NCBI RefSeq assembly: GCF_013403865.1
Contig: NZ_JABFDK010000003.1
Location: 62,001 to 126,000 of the forward strand
DNA: 64,000 bases
Direction of reading: 5' to 3'
Source: Winogradskyella costae
GTDB taxonomy: Bacteria > Bacteroidota > Bacteroidia > Flavobacteriales > Flavobacteriaceae
The notes beneath the pieces were generated by a model. The model made no database searches. It saw only the letters and a list, made by a program, of their open reading frames with translations, and was not told the origin of the DNA. The translations under genes and the position numbers were made by a program. Positions within the stretch are counted from its first letter, which is position 1. Every line of letters begins with the position of its first letter. Positions 38,250 through 46,000 of this stretch are shown in pieces.

Positions 38250-39797
38250 TTATGTTTTTTCTATCTTATTTAAAATTAATTTGGATGCTCTAATACAAAA
38301 ATCTCGAAAACCTTTTGAAATAATATACATTGAAAGTCCATAAACAAAAAGTATCACTAAGCTTAAAAGTATACCATTAAGGCACCATTGAAAAATATTT
38401 GTCGCAGTTTGATTAATAAATTCAATAAATATAAAATCTACAGCAAATGCAGATATTATAAAAACAGTCATTAGAGGTATAAATCTTTTCCAATATTGCC
38501 AGACACTAATATTAAAACCTTTTGAATATAGAAAATAAGGTTTCCAAAATATAACTATAATGGATAAGCTAGTAAAAGTACCTAGCATTATCCCGAAAAT
38601 CCCCCAAATCTTCCCACAAATAAATGATATTACTAAGTTGATTAAAATCTCTACTGCTGGAGCCCATGTATCGGAGAAAAGGCCATATGCATTCTGAAAA
38701 TGTTGTACTGGTGATCTTACTATACTTATAAAAAAATTGGCAATCATTAATAAAATAATAGCTTTATCAAGTATATATTTTTCATCTTCTAGCCAAAGGA
38801 CAACAAAAGGACTTATTAGATAATAAATGGCAAGACTAAGGAATCCAGCAATAAAAAATTGTAAGGCCATCATTTCCCAAAAAACCTTACTAATATTTTT
38901 TTTATTATTTTCAGCTACAAGATTTCCTATACCTGCACCAGTACCTGCAAAAGTTATTTTTACTAAGCTAGTGAGCTGATTAAAAATAAGCATATAATTA
39001 CCGAAATAAGCAACACTTTCTAAGCTGACTAATATAAATACAAGAATATTATCCGTTCCATCTTTTACAAAAGCACCCATTTTATGAATAAAGAGCTGTT
39101 TCACTTTTTTAATGACGTCGGGATAACTTTTAATAATATTGGCTGTTTCTTTAGACTTTATAATTAACCATGGATATTCTTGCTTCACTTTTATTCTAAG
39201 AATTATACTAAAGAAAGTAGAAAATATAACCTCCATAATTATCCAAGCATAATAACTCTGTAAATAATAGGCTAAGGCAGCTTGTAATAAAAGCCTTAAA
39301 ATGTTTAAGGATTGAAAATAAATTTGCACAACATAACCCTTTTGGTCAGCTTCGAGCAAAGTCATGTGATAGTTAATAAAATAGCTTAATAAAGTAGATG
39401 TTAAAAATGAAAGAAACACAAAGTATACAAGCCCTAACGAAAAATCGACATCGTCAAACCAAAAAGGGAAAAATAAGGAAATAAGGACACCAGCACCAAA
39501 AATAAAGAACCCAATTTTTTTATACATTACGCCTAAAAGAGCTATTACTTTATTGATTTCAATATGGTTTTTATCAAAAACAGGTCTATAAAGGGCGTAA
39601 CCAATGGCTGTACCAATCCCTAATTCTGCCAAATTTAAAAAGCCTAAAATACTTCTTAATGTAGAAGTAAGCCCGATGAATTCATCACCAAGAAAATCCA
39701 GAAATATTTTTCTAGAGAAAAACTGAACAAAAATCGATAAAATGAAGAAAAATGCACCGACTTTAGCATTCTTAATAGATTTTGAAACTCTAGACAT
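38250..39797 (-). CDS. Wzx-like oligosaccharide flippase
   Basis: A 515-residue MOP-superfamily transporter with about twelve to fourteen hydrophobic helices. The opening FFFILSIFVQFFSRKIFLDFLGDEFIGLTS (read in parts) and LNLAELGIGTAIGYALY near residue 55-70 are typical of Wzx-type proteins of Bacteroidota. It should flip the lipid-linked repeat unit across the inner membrane for polymerisation by the Wzy-like protein. Confidence 0.9.
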   Translation of the reverse strand: MSRVSKSIKNAKVGAFFFILSIFVQFFSRKIFLDFLGDEFIGLTSTLRSILGFLNLAELGIGTAIGYALYRPVFDKNHIEINKVIALLGVMYKKIGFFIFGAGVLISLFFPFWFDDVDFSLGLVYFVFLSFLTSTLLSYFINYHMTLLEADQKGYVVQIYFQSLNILRLLLQAALAYYLQSYYAWIIMEVIFSTFFSIILRIKVKQEYPWLIIKSKETANIIKSYPDVIKKVKQLFIHKMGAFVKDGTDNILVFILVSLESVAYFGNYMLIFNQLTSLVKITFAGTGAGIGNLVAENNKKNISKVFWEMMALQFFIAGFLSLAIYYLISPFVVLWLEDEKYILDKAIILLMIANFFISIVRSPVQHFQNAYGLFSDTWAPAVEILINLVISFICGKIWGIFGIMLGTFTSLSIIVIFWKPYFLYSKGFNISVWQYWKRFIPLMTVFIISAFAVDFIFIEFINQTATNIFQWCLNGILLSLVILFVYGLSMYIISKGFRDFCIRASKLILNKIEKT

Positions 39798-39824
39798 TTT
39801 TAATAATTGTAACGTGTTAAGTTG

Positions 39825-40817
39825 TTATGAGAATTCATTGGTTTTAAAAATTTGATGTCTCGTTTTATTTAAATAAATTAAAATTTCAAATGATTTAACA
39901 GATAAATAATTCGCAAGCTTTAAATATAATTCATGTTTTTTATCCCTAAAGTAGTTTTTATTTATTAATCCTTTTAGTCTTTTACGGTGAATGTATTCAG
40001 GATCTACTTTTGGATTATAGTTTAGCATTTTATAATGGTACAATAACTTTTTTAATATGTGAAGTTGAACTATTTTTAATAGTTCAGGGTCTTTTTCAGT
40101 TTCTTGTATATATTGCTGTAAATGTAGTCCAGAATTTAATGAATCGAAGTACTTTAAACTATAGCTTTGTCTAGTTACACTGTTTGGAGTAATAAAATAA
40201 TAATAGAAAGGCTCGTCTATGCGAACCAAATTAGTAATTTTTTTGAAGACCTCTAATGTGAAAAACACATCCTCCGAAATTACATTTTCAGGAAACTTAA
40301 AATTTTTAACTAAATTATATTCATATAACCTTACACAAACAGAGAAGCGTTGATTATTTATTACTCGTTTTAAGGCATCCATCTTGTCCTCCAAAACGAT
40401 ACGATTATCTATATCCTCGCTCAATGGTTTTATATAAAAATCACTAGTTTCTATAATATCACATTCGGCAACTTTTGTGTTATTGTCCTCTAAAACTTTT
40501 AGTAAAGTTTCAATCATATTAGGATGAATCCAATCATCACTATCTACAAAGGCTACATACTTCCCTGAAACAATTTTTAAACCTGTATTCCGTGCAATAC
40601 TTGCGGATCCACCACTTGTTTCTCTATGTATTACAATAATATTACTGTGCCTATATTTATAATCGTCACATATTTCTCCACTGTGGTCTGAGGAAGCATC
40701 ATTTATTAAAATTATTTCTAGATTTCTGTGAGATTGATTGAGAAGACTATCTACGCATCTATTTAAAAATTTCTCAACGTTGTAAACTGGGACTACAATA
40801 CTGATTTTAGATTCCAT
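39825..40817 (-). CDS. GT2 family glycosyltransferase
   Basis: A 330-residue GT-A enzyme of family GT2. The opening ISIVVPVYNVEKFLNRCVDS, the ILINDASSDHSGEI segment and the metal-binding FVDSDDWIHPNMI are diagnostic. A basic C-terminal ~100 residues follows, without a membrane helix. It is the first gene, in transcription order, of the minus-strand cluster that ends at the PglC-like gene. Upstream of it lies the mobile-element graveyard. Some capsule GT2 enzymes of this type add hexoses, but specificity is open. Confidence 0.92.
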   Translation of the reverse strand: MESKISIVVPVYNVEKFLNRCVDSLLNQSHRNLEIILINDASSDHSGEICDDYKYRHSNIIVIHRETSGGSASIARNTGLKIVSGKYVAFVDSDDWIHPNMIETLLKVLEDNNTKVAECDIIETSDFYIKPLSEDIDNRIVLEDKMDALKRVINNQRFSVCVRLYEYNLVKNFKFPENVISEDVFFTLEVFKKITNLVRIDEPFYYYFITPNSVTRQSYSLKYFDSLNSGLHLQQYIQETEKDPELLKIVQLHILKKLLYHYKMLNYNPKVDPEYIHRKRLKGLINKNYFRDKKHELYLKLANYLSVKSFEILIYLNKTRHQIFKTNEFS

Positions 40818-41201
40818 TTAAAACTGTTTAAGTTTTTTTCCACGATAATTAATTTGAAATTCAGAAAAAGCAATGATAAGTATATAAATGCACATTCAAT
40901 CTATCAAAAAATAAGACTTTATGAATTACATGCTTTTAGCTCTTGGTAATTTAAAATTAATTGGGGTGTATTCGATTTGGGTTTTATTCTAAACTTGAGC
41001 AAATATGTGAATAAAAAATTAAATACTTCTTAAATATTATACTAAGTAATTGTTTTTTAGGATAAACGTCATATTTTAAAAGCATGTGAATTAAATCTTG
41101 GTTAAATATCATTGATAAAATCAACTTATTTTATAATTATTGCTTTCCTTTTATAGATATACATAGATTTTGTGATATGAAAATTTACAGTTTTTCTTTA
41201 T
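40818..41201. other. Non-coding gap before the asnB remnant
   Basis: About 380 AT-rich bases upstream of the GT2 gene. No open frame with coding character, no hairpin followed by a T-run and no clear TAnnTTTG element for the GT2 gene were found; a near match (TATTTTTTG on the minus strand, one base too long) occurs near 40,900. Confidence 0.5.
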
Positions 41202-41761
41202 CTAAAAAACCAAATTCATTATATCACTTTCTGAGAACAAACAATTTCCAAATATTTGGAGTATGATCTTTGTTCTCTTCCATATGCTTATGCAACATCG
41301 TTTTAAATTTAGCTACATTTAAGTTAGCTACCTTGTTTAAAAATTCATCACTTAAAGATGTAAGCAATTCGTCTATTAATTCGTTACGCATCCAACTACC
41401 TATGGGAACAGAGAACCCTTTCTTTGGTTGGTTAAAGATTTATTCAGGAATGTATTCCTTAAAAATGTCGCATAGTATCTTTTTCTTCCTACCTTTTTCG
41501 TAACTAAATTGCATTGTTAAAGATCTCGTATATTAAGTAATCCCATAATCTAAAAAGGACTTCTCACTTGAACAGAATATCCTATACTAAAGCGATCAAC
41601 TTTTACATTGCTGTCATTCTCTAACCATAGCTTTATATTTAAGTCTGCTGCTTTTTGCAAGAATATATTGGACCATTTCTTATAACCTTGATAATGCTTC
41701 ATCCATCCTTGTCTCTTTTCTTTTAATAATAGGCCTTTTCGAGATTAGGTATTTTCAAAAT
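41202..41761 (-). pseudogene. Decayed 3' third of an asnB paralogue
   Basis: Translating the minus strand across frames gives a close match to the last ~190 residues of the intact AsnB encoded at 48.9-50.7 kb. Examples: HYQGYKKWSNIFLQKAADLN against YYQGYKSWSSNFLQKAADLN, the shared block NIKLWLENDSNVKVDR, SYEKGRKKKILCDIFKEYIPE, and the ending KDHTPNIWKLFVLRK*YNEFGF. Several in-frame stops and at least one frameshift (after VRSPF) break it. The glutaminase and PP-loop parts are absent: at the upstream end the homology stops where an IS982-type transposase remnant begins. Divergence is too large for a recent duplication. Confidence 0.85.
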
Positions 41762-42167
41762 CTTTAAATACTTTGTTTTGTGCTATGCTTTTATTTTTAC
41801 ATGCTCTAATAGGAGTTGAATCTATAAATGAAATATCTGTACACTTACCTAAACAGCAAGTCTTCATATATAGAGTTAATTGTAATAGATTCGATTTCAT
41901 TAATTCAATAAAGTGATTATAGGAAACCGTATTTGGAAATTCTTCTTTTAGATGTTTTGAACTTAGTTAATATAAAAGTATTTAAAGGTTTTAATAAGAC
42001 TTAAATGAAACAGACCTGTGATAGTAACTATTTCACTGGAAAATATTCTTAACTTGCTTTTTCTTTTTACCAGTAGGAACTTGACTTTTTGCAATGCAGG
42101 AACAAAAAAAAAGACAAAAATCATCGATAGAACAAAATATTTCTGTAATTATATCTGTGGAAATCAT
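41762..42167 (-). mobile_element. IS982-family transposase remnant (5' part)
   Basis: The minus strand from the ATG at 42167 reads MISTDIITEIFCSIDDFC, then after frameshifts SSEIVTITGLFHLSLIKTFKYFYIN, SKHLKEEFPNTVSYNHFIELM and CTDISFIDSTPIRACKNKSI...NKVFKD. These are the N-terminal landmarks of IS982-type DDE transposases (VSYNRF, GISFIDST, HKVFKG). The reading breaks at about 42,050 and 41,970, and the 3' half of the transposase, with most of the DDE core, is missing; the sequence runs directly into the asnB remnant. A short inverted repeat CAGAATAT/ATATTCTG (42171-42216) lies just beyond the start and may be what is left of the end. Confidence 0.8.
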
Positions 42168-42519
42168 AAGCAGAATATGTTTTAATATATTGAAAATTTA
42201 GTACTTTAATATTCTGCTTTTTCTGTTTTAAAAACTCTGGATTTTAACATCGAACTTCGGTTATAAGTTTTTTTTATGTAATCATTATTTCGTAGCTTTT
42301 TTCTCCAGGATGTTAAACATTATTTCTATGCGTCTAAATTTATAAAGACAACGTATATAATCGTAGTTAACAGTAATTAATCGTTATGTTTTTTTAGATT
42401 ATTGTAATTTTCTTACAAATTTTTGAGTCTTATCGAATAAAACTGTGTTTAGTCTTGTTTAATGAAATTATTTTTTTTAATTGCAGTCCCAATATGTTCG
42501 AATAAATAAATAAATCACT
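42168..42519. other. Non-coding gap between two IS remnants
   Basis: About 350 AT-rich bases. Besides the inverted repeat CAGAATAT/ATATTCTG next to the IS982 remnant I see nothing: no coding frame, terminator or recognisable gene fragment. Confidence 0.5.
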
Positions 42520-43069
42520 ATGGACTGGAAGTCTATAGTTTTAAAAAAAAGAATGAAATTCTTTCTTAATATTACTCTAATACCCTATTACCTTTTTTCG
42601 ATTTGGGCTTATCCTTGTGATGTTGAAGTTAATCCTGAACCATCTCTTCTGTTATCTGATCTGTACTCCATGCACCATAACCAACTGCCCCGAAATGGCG
42701 TCCCCAATATTGTTTATTCTACTTCGGAAATTCCTGTTGTAAAAGACGTCATGAACGACCTTTTAACTTTTTCATCAAAATACTCATACTCAATGATCGT
42801 AGATGCTCAACGTGAATATGAATATGATCTTTACTTACGACGCCTTTTAAAATATGAACATTTTCAGAATTGCATATCTGTATCAACAAATCTCGATAGC
42901 GATTTTGAATATGTCCGTCTAATACCGAATAACGATATTTTGTTGCCCAAACTATATGACAACTTAAATTACTTATCGAATATGAATTCTTTCGGTAGTT
43001 TGACATTCAACAAAGCTAAAACATTTATAGAATCTAAAGGAACTGTAATGAAATTGCAGGGTTTTAACC
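42520..43069 (-). mobile_element. IS200/IS605-family element remnant with decayed tnpA
   Basis: The minus strand from 43006 encodes a Y1 transposase TnpA (MSNYRKNSYSISNLSCHIVW...KGVVSKDHIHIHVE), including the HUH motif as HIH. The reading continues to 42572 (QEFPK*NKQYWGRHF, YGAWSTDQITEEMVQD*LQHH) but with three single-codon stops: TCA to TGA after KLKGRS, a TAG in PK*NK, and a TAA in QD*LQ, where relatives have the catalytic tyrosine. Beyond the stop, the small palindrome GACT-GGA-AGTC (42523-42533) is like the subterminal hairpins of this family, and GGTTTTAACC (43060-43069) may mark the other end. A 184-codon open frame on the plus strand here is only a shadow. Confidence 0.8.
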
Positions 43070-43098
43070 TTTAAATTGATAATAAAATTCAAAAACTT

Positions 43099-46000
43099 AT
43101 GAAAGCCCCAAATAACCTACTTAATTGCATTTGTAATTTATCTACTCTATTTTTATTATTTTCATTACTTTTATTTTCACAGAGCTCTAATTCCCAACAA
43201 TTAGCATTTCCTTCAGCTAAAGGAGCTGGCGCATATGCATCTGGTGGACGAGGTGGAACGGTATCCATAGTCACCAATCTCAATGACAGCGGTGTAGGAA
43301 GTTTAAGAAGTTTTTCAAATGTATCAAATACTACTATTGTATTTAATGTTTCTGGTATTATAAATTTATCAAATACATTGTACTTATATGGCAATAATGT
43401 AACCATAGCTGGCCAAACAGCGCCTGAAGGTGGAATAACTATTGATGGCGCCAGAGTTATATTCAGTAATACGGATAATTTGATATGCAGATTTATAAGA
43501 TTTAGAGGAGGGTATGCCGAAAATAATGATACTGTGGGAGGCTATTATTTAAACAATGTGATTTTTGATCATTGTTCAATTTCCTTTGGTGGTGATGAAG
43601 CATTTTCAATTATTGTAGATAGTCCAGATGAAACAGGAGGTGAAATAACTATACAGAATTGTCTATTAGCAGAGAGCAGTACTGGGGGTATTATGGGAGG
43701 GAGAGAAGCTCCAGATAATGTATATGGTATATCACTTATAGCCAATGTTTATTATAATATCTCTCATAGATTCCCAAATCTAAATAGTAACTCTCGATAT
43801 GACGTTATTAATAATTATGTTTATAATCATAGCAAAAGAATGATTAGAGGAAATTTTGGATATAAAATAAATGAAATAGGAAATTTATATGATTATGGTA
43901 ATAATAGGGTTTGGGATCAAACGTTAAATCATCATGGATGCGAAACAGGAAATGAAATCCCTATCATTTATGCTCAAGGTAATACTATTGTAGGTATTGA
44001 AAGTCAAAGAGACAATGAAGCCGTATCTAACACAATAGCAGAAATGAATGCAAACAATAATTTAATGTGGAAATATTTTTATGATAACAACTCAGAATGT
44101 GGATATGGACTTAAAAATAGAGGTGATCAATTAGAGGCAGATTATTTCGCAGATATACGACTTCCAATACTTGGAAAAATTCCTGTAATTTTTGATGCTC
44201 TTGAATTAAAAACTCAAATAGTTCCGAATGCGGGTGCTAGCAAAAGGCTTAATCAGGATGGCTCAATAAGTGACAATAATGATGCTTTAGATACGGCTTG
44301 GAAAGCAAATATTGAAGCAGGTATATATGTAGTGGAAATTTCTGAAGCAAATTATACCGTTCCAGCAATAATTTCAATCACTAGAGAAGATAGTTATGAT
44401 TCGGACAATGACGGTATGTCTGATGAGTGGGAGCTTTTACAATTTAATACTACATTACATGATGGTACGCTTGATTCAGATGGAAATGGCTACACTGATC
44501 TCGAAGAATACTTAAATGGAGTAGATGCTGATACTAATATTAGTGCAATTGGTGTAGAAAGCATAGCAATAACTCCAAACCCTGCTGAATTACAAATAAC
44601 AGATGCACTTCAGTTAACAGCGACTTTTACACCTTCAAACGCAACAAACCAAAATGGAATATGGAGTTCTAGTGATGAAGCCATTGCTACAGTAGATGCA
44701 ACTGGTCTTGTGACACCAGTTGATATAGGTGAAGTAATAATAACATTCATTGCCGATGATGGTGGCTTCACAGATATTTCTGAAATAACGGTTTTTCCTG
44801 AAGCGCTCCAAGCGAGCGCAGGTATTGACCAACAAATTTGTGAAGGCGAAAGCGTCACACTTACAGCGATTGGAGGAACAAGTTATGTTTGGGGTACAGG
44901 TGAAATTACTGAAAGTATTGAAGTAACTCCTAATGCAACAATAACATATACTGTAACTGTTTCAGATGATTTTGGTCAATCCGAAGAAGCGAGTGTTACT
45001 GTAACAGTAAACAGCATACCATTAGCAAACGCAGGGGAAGATCAAACTATTTGCTTAGGTCAATCTGCAACACTGATCGCTACCGGAGGAGTCTCTTATT
45101 TATGGAATACAGGTGAAACTACAGCTTCAATTGAGGTAAATCCATTAGTAGAAACAAGCTACAGTGTTGAAGTAAGTAATGAGAACTGTTCGATCATAGA
45201 TGAAGTTACTGTTTTTGTAGCGGAAATTCCAAATATTATTATTTCTGAAGATATTGTAATTGTTAAAGGTGAGACAACTACGCTTACAGCAACTGGTGGA
45301 GAAAACTACGAATGGAGCACAAATGAAACTACAGAATCTATAGAGGTAAATCCAGCAGAAACAACAACATATATAGTTAACTCTGTTAGTGGGAGCGGAT
45401 GTATAAGTAGTGCTAATGTTACTGTAACAGTAATAGCCGAAATCATAGCTGATGCTGGTGAAGATGTTACTATTTGTGATGGAGAATTCGTTACTTTATC
45501 TGCCTCAGGTGGATTAACATATCTATGGAATACAGGAGATTCAGGTTCTGAACTTATTATTAACCCTACGATTACAACAACCTATATAGTAACTGTGGAA
45601 GATGAATATGGCTATACTAAAAATGATAGTGTTACTGTATTTGTAAATGAATCACCAAATATTACAGTTGGTGATGACGTGTTCATTATGATAGGTGATT
45701 CTACAACACTTACGGCTAATGGAGGGAATAATTTTGTTTGGAGTACAGGAGAAACTACAAATGAAATTTCAGTAAGTCCAGATGTAACAACAACATATAT
45801 AGTTACAGGATTTTCAGAAAATGGTTGTCAAAATACTGCAGAGGTTACTGTAACTGTAGTAGAAGTATTAAATGCCAATGCAGGAGAAGACGTTTCAATC
45901 TGTTTAGGAGAAAGCGTAACGTTAAATGCTTCAGGAGGCATAACTTACATTTGGAATACGGGAGGATCAGGTGCAACACCAACAATTACTCCTACAGAGA

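Noticed and set aside
41270-41503. 77-codon plus-strand open frame
   Set aside because: Antisense to the asnB remnant and without protein features of its own.
42520-43074. 184-codon plus-strand open frame
   Set aside because: It lies opposite a recognisable IS200/IS605 TnpA reading; the minus strand carries the conserved motifs, so the plus frame is a shadow.
44610-44858. Minus-strand frames within the giant gene
   Set aside because: Antisense shadows of the Ig-like domain region; two such frames overlap each other.
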